Origin: Opitutales bacterium
GTDB taxonomy: Bacteria; Verrucomicrobiota; Verrucomicrobiia; Opitutales; UBA953
DNA length: 44,138 nt
Direction: 5' to 3'
Assembly (NCBI GenBank): GCA_017546455.1
Contig: JAFYWY010000094.1
Coordinates: forward strand, 1-44,138
Program-made: the position numbers and the translations under genes
Part shown: piece by piece, positions 8,095-16,512 of the stretch
Position numbering within the stretch: the first letter of the stretch is position 1
How the letters are laid out: each line of letters starts with the position of its first letter
Notes under the pieces: model-generated
What the model was told of the DNA's origin: nothing
Seen by the model: only the letters and a program-made list of their open reading frames with translations
Databases searched by the model: none

Positions 8095-9318
8095 ATGGCA
8101 CTCATCGTTCAAAAATACGGCGGAACCTCCGTCGGCAATGTGGACCGCATCAAGAATGTTGCGGCAAAGATTAAAAGCTTTTGGGATCGCGGCGACAAAG
8201 TCGTCGTTGTCGTTTCCGCCCGCAGCGGCGTGACGAACGAACTGATTGCGCGCGCCAAGTCGATTTGCCCGAATCCGAGCGAACGCGAAATGGATATGAT
8301 GCTGGCGACCGGCGAGCAGGAAACCATTGCGCTGACGGCGATGGCTCTCCACGCGATCGGCGTCCCCGCCGTTTCTCGTACGGGCGCGCAGGCCGGTATC
8401 ATCACCGACACGTCGCACTCCCGCGCGCAAATCGCCAAGCTCACCGGCGGCGATATTCTCGATCGCCTCGACGAAGGTAAAGTCGTTATCGTCGCGGGCT
8501 TCCAAGGTCTTTCCTCGGAAAATGAAATTACGACGCTCGGACGCGGCGGAAGCGACCTGACCGCCATCGCGCTCGCTGCCGCCATCAAGGCCGATATCTG
8601 CCAGATTTACACGGACGTGGACGGCGTTTATACGGCCGACCCGCGCATCGTCCTTCCCGCACGCAAGCTCGAACGCATCTGCTACGAAGAAATGCTCGAA
8701 CTCGCGTCGAGCGGCTCCAAGGTCATGCAGTCCCGCTCCGTCGAATTTGCTCAAAAATACGGCGTCACCTTCGAAGTGCGCTCCTCCTTTAACAACCAAC
8801 CCGGAACTATTGTGAAATCATTTGAAAAAACCATGGAAGACGCCGTCGTTTCCGGCGTCGCGCTCGACCGCACGCAAACACGCGTCACCGTCGGCGATTT
8901 GCCCGATACGCCGCAGGCCATCTCCGCCATCTTCGATGCTCTCGGAGAAGCCTCCGTCAACGTCGATATGATTGTTAAGAACCTCGCCAAGGGAGTTGCG
9001 AACCTGACCTTCTCCGTCGCGACGGACCAGGTTCAGCGCGCGGAAAAGGTTATCGGCGGCGTTCTCAAGCGCCTCGGTACGGGTACCTTCCGTTCCTCCG
9101 GCGAAATCGCCAAGGTTTCCATCGTCGGTGTCGGCATGACTTCCCACCCCGGGGTGGCGGGAACGTTCTTCCGCGCACTTTCGGATGCGGACATCAACAG
9201 CGAGCTCATCACGACCTCCGAAATCAAGATTTCCGTTGCCGTGGCGCCGGAACGCGCAGACGAAGCCGTCCGCGTCATCCATACGGCGTTCGGACTCGAC
9301 GTTCCCGTAAAGATCTAA
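8095..9318 (+). CDS. lysC: Aspartate kinase
   Basis: The protein has 407 residues, the length of monofunctional aspartokinases. It phosphorylates aspartate, the first step toward lysine, threonine, methionine and diaminopimelate. The kinase domain shows KYGGTSVG (7-14), VVVSARSGVT, and FQGLSSENEITTLGRGGSD followed by TDVDGVYTADPR. Two C-terminal ACT domains, from about residue 265 (VTVGDLPDTPQAISAIFDAL and SIVGVGMTSHPGVAGTFF), indicate feedback control by end-product amino acids. It stands alone with its own promoter and is followed by a hairpin at 9343-9377. No internal start for a separate beta subunit was assigned. Confidence 0.95.
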   Translation: MALIVQKYGGTSVGNVDRIKNVAAKIKSFWDRGDKVVVVVSARSGVTNELIARAKSICPNPSEREMDMMLATGEQETIALTAMALHAIGVPAVSRTGAQAGIITDTSHSRAQIAKLTGGDILDRLDEGKVVIVAGFQGLSSENEITTLGRGGSDLTAIALAAAIKADICQIYTDVDGVYTADPRIVLPARKLERICYEEMLELASSGSKVMQSRSVEFAQKYGVTFEVRSSFNNQPGTIVKSFEKTMEDAVVSGVALDRTQTRVTVGDLPDTPQAISAIFDALGEASVNVDMIVKNLAKGVANLTFSVATDQVQRAEKVIGGVLKRLGTGTFRSSGEIAKVSIVGVGMTSHPGVAGTFFRALSDADINSELITTSEIKISVAVAPERADEAVRVIHTAFGLDVPVKI

Positions 9319-9342
9319 GCTTCTCGGAGAAAAGTCCGGATA

Positions 9343-9377
9343 ACAGCGCATTCTGCCGAAAAGGTGGGATGCGCTGT
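9343..9377 (+). terminator. Hairpin after lysC, possible terminator
   Basis: The arms ACAGCGCAT (9343-9351) and ATGCGCTGT (9369-9377) pair perfectly over nine bases around a 17-base loop. The tract that follows is not T-rich, so this may be a weak or factor-assisted terminator or an mRNA-stabilising hairpin. Confidence 0.45.
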
Positions 9378-9444
9378 TGACATTTAAAAAAGGGGTTGAA
9401 ATTGACTCCTTTTTTTTCGAAAATCTACACAAACTCATAATATC

Positions 9445-9457
9445 CACCCCTTAATCT
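9445..9457 (+). promoter_or_regulatory. Leader motif CACCCCTTAATCT before the PA14-like gene
   Basis: It is identical to 3210-3222 upstream of the TPR gene. It follows CATAAT (9436-9441), which could be a -10 element, and precedes the ATG at 9469 by 11 bases. The match suggests shared control of the two parents of the chimeric gene. Confidence 0.4.
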
Positions 9458-9468
9458 CGGTAACTACG

Positions 9469-10812
9469 ATGCAAGAAGAACAAGAACTCGAACAGACGCC
9501 CGTTGCGGAAGAAGCTCCCGTCCTGGAGGCTCCGAATGTAGAGCCGGAAGACGACAGCCGGAGTACGGACCCGCTGAAGCGCCGCAATAAAAAGTTTTCA
9601 TGGCGCGATTTCGGCGGCCCCGGCTTTATTTTCTCCCTCGTATTTCACGGGATTTTGCTGGTTATCGCTATTTTCCTTGTGGTACGCCACATCGTGACGC
9701 CGAAGGTTGACGAACCGGATGCGTTCGTTACCGGTGCCGGCGGCGGTAACAACGGAGACCGCGCGAGCATGCAGGAACACCGCATGAAACCGCGTCAGAA
9801 CATGATGCAGTCCAAGGCGCGCATTACTTCCAAGTCTTCCAACTCGACGATCGCTCTTCCGGAAATGCCGGCGGTGGCGATGAGCTCGTCTTTCTCTTCG
9901 GGGATGAGCGCCGGCGGAGATTCCTCCGGGTTCGGCGGCGGCACCGGCGGCGGTGTCGGTACCGGCAAGGGCATGGGCGTCGGGAACGGAAAGAACTTCG
10001 TTTCCCCGTTCGGGACCCGTAGCGGCGGGAATCGCGTGATGAAGGGCTACCTCTTCGACCTCAAGCGCGGCAAGCAGGGAACCGTTTTGGCAACGATTGA
10101 AGGCGGAGACCAGGCTCGCCGTAAAGAACAGCTCCATAAGGCGCTTGGCGTCTTGGATACGGGCGGATGGCAGGTGCGCAAGCTCCAGGACCTTTATTTC
10201 CAAGCCCCGACGACGCTTTACAACACCCGCATCTTCATCGTCAACGAAACTGGGCAGGCGTTGAATGCAAATCTTGCGACGGACGCGTTTGCCGACGAAA
10301 AGACCGGCAAGGCGCCTTTCAAGGCTCCGGGATGGCTCTGCTACTATGAAGGTAAGTTTACGGTTCCCGAAGACGGCGAATACCGCTTTGTCGGCATGGG
10401 CGACGACGCGATGATTGTCGGCGTCGACCGTAAAACGGTGCTCTACGCGTACTGGCCGGGCGAAGGTCACGGCCCCGCCGTTAGATACCAGAAGGAGTGG
10501 GAGCCGAAAAACCACTGCGGTAAGGGCGGTGAAGACGGTAAGAATCTTGCCAATCGCGGTCAGCGTACGTCCCTCTACAAGGGGCATTGGCTGCGCCTCA
10601 AGGCGAAGAGAACTTACACGATTCACGTCGCTTTCGGTGAAGCAGCCGGCGGTCTTGCCGGGGCCTGCCTCGGTATCCAGAAGAAGGGCCGCGACAACGA
10701 CAACAACTTCCCGATGTTCTCGCTGCAAGGTTCCGACGACATCCCCGAATGGGGCATTTCCGGAACCGGCCGTTACAACCTCTCGGAAAATTACCAGATT
10801 CCGGGTCGTTAA
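9469..10812 (+). CDS. Membrane-anchored protein with PA14-like C-terminal domain
   Basis: The protein has 447 residues. An acidic cytoplasmic N-terminus (1-40) leads to one membrane helix at about 52-73 (SLVFHGILLVIAIFLVV), whose SLVFHG start resembles the anchors of TonB-like proteins. A low-complexity linker rich in Gly, Ser and Met (85-175, with GFGGGTGGGVGTGKGMG) follows. Residues 190-447 form the globular part shared with the protein at 3419-4879. It includes PGWLCYYEGKFTVPEDGEYRFVGMGDDAMIVG, split here only by position (288-319), which resembles the PA14 beta-sandwich seen in carbohydrate-binding and secreted proteins. The topology should be N-in with the domain in the periplasm. Its substrate or partner is unknown. 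A short leader with a CATAAT box and the CACCCCTTAATCT motif precedes the ATG; a strong terminator follows. Confidence 0.8.
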   Translation: MQEEQELEQTPVAEEAPVLEAPNVEPEDDSRSTDPLKRRNKKFSWRDFGGPGFIFSLVFHGILLVIAIFLVVRHIVTPKVDEPDAFVTGAGGGNNGDRASMQEHRMKPRQNMMQSKARITSKSSNSTIALPEMPAVAMSSSFSSGMSAGGDSSGFGGGTGGGVGTGKGMGVGNGKNFVSPFGTRSGGNRVMKGYLFDLKRGKQGTVLATIEGGDQARRKEQLHKALGVLDTGGWQVRKLQDLYFQAPTTLYNTRIFIVNETGQALNANLATDAFADEKTGKAPFKAPGWLCYYEGKFTVPEDGEYRFVGMGDDAMIVGVDRKTVLYAYWPGEGHGPAVRYQKEWEPKNHCGKGGEDGKNLANRGQRTSLYKGHWLRLKAKRTYTIHVAFGEAAGGLAGACLGIQKKGRDNDNNFPMFSLQGSDDIPEWGISGTGRYNLSENYQIPGR

Positions 10813-10827
10813 GCGATCGCAACGGAT

Positions 10828-10863
10828 AAAAAGCCGTTCCCGTTTTCCGGGGACGGCTTTTTT
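10828..10863 (+). terminator. Rho-independent terminator of the PA14-like gene
   Basis: AAAAGCCGTTCCC pairs with GGGGACGGCTTTT (one mismatch) around a short loop and ends in a T run. It is 16 bases after the stop codon. The A run on the other side may allow action on the minus strand as well. Confidence 0.85.
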
Positions 10864-11121
10864 GTCGACAGGATTATCGGTTCCCGCCTTCTTGCGGAAC
10901 AAGTGCCAAGCCTGCACAGTGAACGGAAACCGGTAAATAGCTCTATGCGGAGATTTTCGCTTGAGAGCAAAAAAATTGAAGAAAACCATTCCCTAGTTAC
11001 CGGGTTCTATTCACCGCACCGGCAAAGCCGGGGAGAAGTTTCCGCCAAAGGCGCCGCTTGATGTTTGATGCCGGTCTCCGCTCACCACTCACTGTGCTAT
11101 TCGCAACAGCCTCTTCGAGGC
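10864..11121. other. Intergenic stretch between convergent genes, with small hairpins
   Basis: I find no convincing gene in these 258 bases. They contain two compact palindromes with the same three-base loop, CCGGC-AAA-GCCGG at 11019-11031 and CGCC-AAA-GGCG at 11043-11053. Further on, AGCCTC/GAGGCT (11108-11113 and 11117-11122) overlaps the pstC stop codon. The cluster could be a decayed repeated intergenic element, or structure at the 3' end of the pstC mRNA; there is no T run. Confidence 0.35.
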
Positions 11122-12054
11122 TTAGGCCTTGGCGCCTTCTCCGCGTTTGGCGGAGGTTTTGATGAGATAGTACTGAGCGAAAACCTGAATCGAAAACGAA
11201 AGGGCGAGCAAAATCAGACCGAGGGCGAAGAGCACGCTTTGCTGGAGGCCCTGCGCTTCGGCGAAATTGTTGGCAAGCGTTGCCGCAATCGTTGTCCCCG
11301 CATCGAAAATTCCCGTGGGGACCTCCGTCAGATTGCCGATGACGAACAATACGGCCATGGTTTCGCCGAGCGCGCGTCCGAGCCCGATAAAAACGCCGCC
11401 GAGCAGACCGCGGAAGCCGTATTTCATGACGATGTCTTTGGCAGTTTCCCAGCGCGTGCAGCCGACTCCGAAGGCGGATTCCCGCAGCATCGGCGGCGTC
11501 ATTTTAAACACGTCTCGCATGATCGCGCAGATGTAGGGCAGAATCATCAGGGCGAGGATGAGTCCGGCCGTCAGAAAACCGTAGCCGCTGGGATCGCTTC
11601 CGAGGAGCCCGCCGATAATCGGTAAGCGATCCAGTCCCAGGGTTTCGATGAAAAAGGGCTTAACGTAATCCTGCATAATCGGCACGAGGACGAAAAAGCC
11701 CCACATGCCGTAGATGATGCTCGGGATCGCGGCGAGCAGGTCGATTGCTTGGGAAAGTACTTTACCGACGCTCGGCGGGGCCTCCGAAAGGTAGAGGGCG
11801 GCGGTGAAGGCCGGCGGAAGCGCGACGATTAGGGCAATCGTCGTGGTAATCATCGTTCCCGCGAGTGCCGGCAGGGCGCCGTAGCGATCCGCCGTCGGAT
11901 CCCATTCGCCCGACCATAGAAATCCGATGCCGAATTCCTTCCACGCGTCGGCGGAGCTGGTGAAGAGGCAGGCGAAGAGCGCGATCATGAGGGCTCCGAT
12001 AATGCCTGCGCTACAGAGTGTTCCCGCCTTGAAGAGCTTGTCCGTTTTTAACAT
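11122..12054 (-). CDS. pstC: Phosphate ABC transporter permease PstC
   Basis: The protein has 310 residues and about six membrane helices. PstC and PstA form the inner membrane channel of the high-affinity phosphate importer PstSCAB. The assignment to PstC rather than PstA rests on FGIGFLWSGEWDPTADRYGA near the N-terminus, DLLAAIPSIIYGMWGFFV, and the cytoplasmic EAA-type loop ESAFGVGCTRWETAKDIVM with GLGRALGETMAV. All are conserved in PstC, and the length is normal. No pstS, pstA, pstB or phoU is next to it: downstream lies a convergent gene and upstream the divergent efflux operon. Other subunits must be encoded elsewhere for this copy to work. The ATG at 12054 lacks a Shine-Dalgarno sequence. 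Confidence 0.9.
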   Translation of the reverse strand: MLKTDKLFKAGTLCSAGIIGALMIALFACLFTSSADAWKEFGIGFLWSGEWDPTADRYGALPALAGTMITTTIALIVALPPAFTAALYLSEAPPSVGKVLSQAIDLLAAIPSIIYGMWGFFVLVPIMQDYVKPFFIETLGLDRLPIIGGLLGSDPSGYGFLTAGLILALMILPYICAIMRDVFKMTPPMLRESAFGVGCTRWETAKDIVMKYGFRGLLGGVFIGLGRALGETMAVLFVIGNLTEVPTGIFDAGTTIAATLANNFAEAQGLQQSVLFALGLILLALSFSIQVFAQYYLIKTSAKRGEGAKA

Positions 12055-12172
12055 GTCCGTGAAATTTTACTCGGTAGCGTTTATTTCGTATTCGGGGAAT
12101 GTTAGAAAACGGTTAAGTCCGGCGTGCCGGGAGGGATTTTTTTTGCCAAACGAAGCCCCTTGTTCTAAGCTT

Positions 12173-12189
12173 CCAAAAAATATTTTTGG
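12173..12189. repeat. Palindrome CCAAAAA-ATA-TTTTTGG before the efflux operon
   Basis: Seven-base arms surround a three-base centre. The element ends five bases before the first ATG of the RND operon, inside the divergent gap with pstC. It could be an operator for a repressor or a hairpin at the ribosome landing site. No regulator gene is adjacent. Confidence 0.4.
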
Positions 12190-12193
12190 ACTT

Positions 12194-13291
12194 ATGAATA
12201 CACGTATTTGGAGAATGGGAATGGTCGTTTTTCTCGCGTTTTTCTCGGCGGGAGCGTTGGCTTCGGCTCAGGAAGAACGCCTGGAATTGGTTGCAGTAGG
12301 AAGCGTTTCCGAGGCGGAAAACGTTATCACGCAACGCTATCCGGGGCGCGTTGTTTCGCCCTCGATTATCGCCGTCACCTCCCGCGTCTCCGGCGACCTG
12401 CTGGAAGTTGCCTTCAAGGAAGGGGACTTTGTCCGCAAGGGACAGGCGCTCTATCGCCTGGATGACGTCCGCTATGTCGCTGCCGTAAAAAGCGCGGAGG
12501 CCAAAATCGCGGAATTGAAGGCGCGCATCGCTTATTCGAAGGCAAACTTCGAACGCACCCAATTGCTTTTCGATAAGGAAGTTTCGACGCAGGACGAACT
12601 TGAGAGCGCCCGTAGCGAGTACGATGCCTACAAGGCGATGCTCATGGCGGCGGAAGCGGATTTGACCGTGGCTCGCGACGACTTGAAAAATACGCTCATT
12701 CTCGCTCCTGCAGACGGACGCATCGGCGTAAATGCGGCGCCGCTCGGAACTTACGTGACGCCGAGCTCGGGAACGCTTACGACGATCGTTCAGCAGGATC
12801 CGATTCGCGTCCGCTTCTCGCTGAGCAACCGCGACTTTTTGCAGATTTTCGGTTCGGAAAAGCGGCTTCGGGAGCAGGCGCGCATCTCGTTGGTGCTTGC
12901 CGACGGGCGGGCTTACGATCAGGGCGGAGCCATTGATTTTATCGACAACACGGCGAACGAGCGTACCGACGCAATTCAGGTTTACGCCTGTTTTGCCAAT
13001 CCGAGCCAGCGTCTGTTGCCGGGGAGCACGGTTTCCGTCGTCCTCGGGCGCAGTACGGGAATGCAGATGCCGGCCGTTGTGCCCTCCGCCGTTATGCACG
13101 ATGCGGAAGGGGCTTACGTTTACGTCTTGAACGCCGAAAACAGGGTGGAGCGCCGCAACGTCGTGCTCGCGCAATCGACCAAGAATCTGCAGTTCATTAA
13201 GTCCGGTTTAAAGGCGGGAGAACGCATTATCACCGACGGGACGCACAAAGCCATTCCGGGGCGGAAGGTCAAAACGGCCGAAGCCCGCTAA
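12194..13291 (+). CDS. RND efflux periplasmic adaptor (membrane fusion protein)
   Basis: The start at 12194 (MNTRIWRMGMVVFLAFFSAG) gives a signal peptide ending near ASA; the frame stays open upstream, but those codons lack signal character. The mature protein of about 340 residues follows the AcrA/MexA plan. A lipoyl-like half domain has ITSRVSGDL-type sequence (AVTSRVSGDLLEVAFKEGDF), then comes a helical hairpin rich in Ala, Glu and Lys (about 95-165). The second lipoyl half has ILAPADGRIGVNAAPLGTYV, and the beta-barrel has QQDPIRVRFSLSNRDF. AcrA-type adaptors link the inner membrane pump to the outer membrane channel. No lipobox cysteine is visible, so it is probably not a lipoprotein. The pump gene follows after 50 bases. 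Confidence 0.9.
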   Translation: MNTRIWRMGMVVFLAFFSAGALASAQEERLELVAVGSVSEAENVITQRYPGRVVSPSIIAVTSRVSGDLLEVAFKEGDFVRKGQALYRLDDVRYVAAVKSAEAKIAELKARIAYSKANFERTQLLFDKEVSTQDELESARSEYDAYKAMLMAAEADLTVARDDLKNTLILAPADGRIGVNAAPLGTYVTPSSGTLTTIVQQDPIRVRFSLSNRDFLQIFGSEKRLREQARISLVLADGRAYDQGGAIDFIDNTANERTDAIQVYACFANPSQRLLPGSTVSVVLGRSTGMQMPAVVPSAVMHDAEGAYVYVLNAENRVERRNVVLAQSTKNLQFIKSGLKAGERIITDGTHKAIPGRKVKTAEAR

Positions 13292-13341
13292 GGGGCGACG
13301 TTTTGCTTTTGGTCCGGCTCAACTCTTTCTCAGCTTAAAAG

Positions 13342-16300
13342 ATGTTTTCCCGAATTTTTATTGAGCGACCGCGCTTCGCCGCCGTCATCAGCCTGGTCAT
13401 TTTCCTCGCGGGGGCGCTCTGCCTGTTGCGCCTTCCCGTCGAAGAATACCCCGACATCGCGCCGCCGAGCATCCGCGTTTCCGCCAGCTACACCGGCGCC
13501 AGCGCCGAGACCGTCCGCGACGTTATTGCGACGCCGCTCGATGCCGAAATCAACGGTCTCGAAGACATGCTCTATTTCTCATCTACCTGCAGCAACGACG
13601 GCCAATACTCCTGCGGGATTTCCTTTAAGACCGGCGTGAACGACGACATCGCCATGGTCAACGTTCAAAACGCCATCAAGCGCGCCGAACGGAAACTGCC
13701 CTCCGAAGTGCAGCGTACCGGCGTGCAGGTGCGTAAGCGCGGCAACGACATCCTCGCGATGTATTCGTTTACGACGGACGGCACCTCGATGAGCACGCAG
13801 GAGCTGAGCAATTATATTTCGACGACGGTTTGCGATGCGATTTCCCGCGTGGACGGCGTCTCTTCCGCCGACGTGATGGGCGGCGACGTCTATTCAATGC
13901 GTATTTGGCTTGATCCCGTGCGCCTGGCGGGTTTGGAACTTTCGACGAGCGACATCGCTTCGGCGGTCGAATCGCAAAACATCCAAGCTGCGGCGGGGAC
14001 GCTCGGTTCGGAACAGGGGAACGAATTCCTGCAGTTCAAACTCAATGTCCAAGGGCGCCTCAAAAGCGCGAAGGAATTCGGCGACATCATCGTGCGGACG
14101 AGTGATGACGGAAGCGTTCTGCGACTGAAAGACGTGGCGCGCGTCGAGCTCGGATCGAAATCGTACGCTGGTCGCGGGAGCTTCAACGGCGAAGAATCCG
14201 TCGGCTTGGGGATTTACCGCAACAGCGATTCCAATGCATTGGCAACGGTCAAACGCGTCAACGCCTTGCTCGACGACATGGCCAAGCGCTTTCCCGAGGG
14301 CGTCACTTACGCCGTCTCCTACGATCCGACCAAGTTCATCGTCGTTTCGATTAAGGAAATCGTGGAGACGATTATTGTCGCGCTCCTGCTCGTCGTGCTC
14401 GTCACCTACGCCTTTCTTCAGGATTGGCGGGCAACGCTCGTGCCCGCAATCGCCATTCCCGTTGCGCTCGTGGGGACGTTTACGTTCATGTACCTGATGA
14501 ATTACAGCGTGAACGTGCTGACGATGTTCGGCCTGATTCTCGTCATCGGATCGCTTGTGGACGACGCGATCGTCGTCGTCGAAAACTGCCAGTCGCTGAT
14601 GTCGCGCGAAGGTCTCGGAGCCAAGGAGGCCGCGATTAAAAGTATGTCGCAGATCACGGGGGCTATCGTGGCGACGACCCTCGTTACGATTGCCTGTTAT
14701 GTTCCGCTCGCATTCTACGGCGGGATGGTCGGGCGCATTTACATGCAGTTCTCGGTGACGATGTGCATTGCGCTCGTGCTTTCGACGGTGGTGGCGCTCA
14801 CGCTCAGCCCGGCACTTTGTGCACTCATCTTGCGCCGTCCGCAAAAAAGTACCTCGCGGGTTTTCGTCGCCTTTAACAAATTTCTTACGGGAACGAAGGA
14901 GATTTATATCCGCGTCGTGATGCGCCTCGTGCGGCGTGCGGCGCTGACGGTCGGCTTCATGGTTCTGTTCTTTGTCGGCATCTGGTTCCTTTCCGGAAAA
15001 ATTCCCGGCTCCTTCCTGCCGGAAGAGGACAAGGGCTCCGTACGCATGAACATCGAACTGGCGCCGGGCGCAACCATTACGCGTACCGAGGCGACGCTCG
15101 AGAAAGTACGCGACCGCATTCGCCAGGTACCCGGCGTGCATGCCGTGATGACGATTCCCGGACGCAGCCAAATGAGCGGCAACGGCGAAAACGTCGCCAT
15201 GGGCTTCGTGCGCCTCGAGGATTGGGATAAGCGCCAGATGCCGGAAACGCAACTCAGTGCTATCGTCGCCGAACTCCAACGCGTCACGGCGGATATTCCC
15301 GAAGCGCGCATCCTCTTCTTTACGCCGCCCGCGATTATGGGCTTGGGTAGCGTCGGCGGGGTTTCCGCGGTACTTTGCGGCGAAGGGGACGTTTCTCCTG
15401 CCGAACTTTCTTCCGTGGTTAAGAACCTTGTCGCCGACCTGAATACGCTCCCGCAGGTGCGCCGCGCCAGTTCTTCCTACAACGCGGATACGGCGCAGCT
15501 CTTCCTCGATATCGACCGCGAAAAAGCCGAGTCGCTCGGCGTGCCCGTCAGCTCGATTTTCTCGACTCTGCAGAGCTTCCTCGCCTCGCTTTACATCAAC
15601 GACTTCACCTACGCGGGAGACTCCTTCTACGTCAAAATGCAGGCGGACCGGGCATTTCGCGTAACGGAAGACGACATCCGCAGCTTGCTCGTGCGCGGGA
15701 AGTCCGGCGATATGGTGCCGTTGGCGGCCTTGGCGACCCTGCGCTACACGGTGGGCCCGACGGAAATTCAGCGCTTTAATAAAATGACCTCGGCGGATGT
15801 TTCCGTTCAGGTTGCGGACGGCTATACCTCCGGCGAAGTGATGCGCCTGCTCGAAAACATGAAACTCCCGCAGGGCTACCACTTTGAATGGAAGGGACAG
15901 AGCTATCAGGAACGCCAAAACGAAGGACAGATTGTTCTCATCATGGCGCTGGCGATGCTCTTCGCCTACCTCTTCCTCGTGGCGCAGTACGAAAGCTGGA
16001 CGATTCCCGTTCCCGTCATGCTCACGGTATCGATCCCGACACTCGGCGCGTTGGTCGGTCTGCTTGTGTTCGGCTTGCCGATGAGTATTTATGCGCAGCT
16101 CGGCCTCGTCATGCTCATCGGGCTTTCGGCGAAAAACGCGATTTTGATGATCGAATTTTCGAAGCAGTCGCGCGAAGCCGGCTATTCGATCAAGGAAGCC
16201 GCTATGCTCGGCGCCTCCCTGCGTTTCCGCGCAGTGTTGATGACAGCCTGGTCCTTCCTTTTCGGCGTCTTTCCGCTCGTCATCGCAACGGGCGCGGGGG

Positions 16301-16512
16301 CCGGTTCTCGCCGGGCAATCGGCGTGACGACCTTTGCCGGCATGCTCTTCGCGACGCTCGTCGGTATCATGTTTGCTCCGGCGCTCTACGCCCTTTTCCA
16401 ACGGATGCGTGAATTTTTCCGGAAGCCGGCGAATCTGCCGGACGCCCCGAGCGCGGAAGCGCGTGCCGCCATCTCCGCCGAAATCGCATCCCAAAACGAG
16501 GAGGAAAAATAA
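13342..16512 (+). CDS. RND multidrug efflux pump, HAE1 (AcrB/MexB-like)
   Basis: The protein has 1056 residues, the full length for HAE1 pumps, which use the proton gradient to drive drugs and other hydrophobic compounds out of the cell as trimers. It starts with FIERPRFAAVISLVI and LRLPVEEYPDIAPP, as expected for the first helix and porter region. The proton-relay aspartates fall at 407 and 408 in GSLVDDAIVVVEN, exactly as in AcrB, and the relay lysine is at 931 in GLSAKNAILMIEF. GSFLPEEDKG (557-566) marks the start of the second repeat. Substrate range cannot be read from the sequence. A 1340-codon opposite-strand frame over this gene and the next is a shadow. Confidence 0.95.
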   Translation: MFSRIFIERPRFAAVISLVIFLAGALCLLRLPVEEYPDIAPPSIRVSASYTGASAETVRDVIATPLDAEINGLEDMLYFSSTCSNDGQYSCGISFKTGVNDDIAMVNVQNAIKRAERKLPSEVQRTGVQVRKRGNDILAMYSFTTDGTSMSTQELSNYISTTVCDAISRVDGVSSADVMGGDVYSMRIWLDPVRLAGLELSTSDIASAVESQNIQAAAGTLGSEQGNEFLQFKLNVQGRLKSAKEFGDIIVRTSDDGSVLRLKDVARVELGSKSYAGRGSFNGEESVGLGIYRNSDSNALATVKRVNALLDDMAKRFPEGVTYAVSYDPTKFIVVSIKEIVETIIVALLLVVLVTYAFLQDWRATLVPAIAIPVALVGTFTFMYLMNYSVNVLTMFGLILVIGSLVDDAIVVVENCQSLMSREGLGAKEAAIKSMSQITGAIVATTLVTIACYVPLAFYGGMVGRIYMQFSVTMCIALVLSTVVALTLSPALCALILRRPQKSTSRVFVAFNKFLTGTKEIYIRVVMRLVRRAALTVGFMVLFFVGIWFLSGKIPGSFLPEEDKGSVRMNIELAPGATITRTEATLEKVRDRIRQVPGVHAVMTIPGRSQMSGNGENVAMGFVRLEDWDKRQMPETQLSAIVAELQRVTADIPEARILFFTPPAIMGLGSVGGVSAVLCGEGDVSPAELSSVVKNLVADLNTLPQVRRASSSYNADTAQLFLDIDREKAESLGVPVSSIFSTLQSFLASLYINDFTYAGDSFYVKMQADRAFRVTEDDIRSLLVRGKSGDMVPLAALATLRYTVGPTEIQRFNKMTSADVSVQVADGYTSGEVMRLLENMKLPQGYHFEWKGQSYQERQNEGQIVLIMALAMLFAYLFLVAQYESWTIPVPVMLTVSIPTLGALVGLLVFGLPMSIYAQLGLVMLIGLSAKNAILMIEFSKQSREAGYSIKEAAMLGASLRFRAVLMTAWSFLFGVFPLVIATGAGAGSRRAIGVTTFAGMLFATLVGIMFAPALYALFQRMREFFRKPANLPDAPSAEARAAISAEIASQNEEEK

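Noticed and set aside
9598-10989. A 463-codon minus-strand frame
   Set aside because: It is opposite the PA14-like gene, whose protein is confirmed by its close match to the chimera at 3419-4879.
11738-11960. Short frames inside pstC on either strand
   Set aside because: pstC is full length with conserved motifs; the short frames have no independent support.
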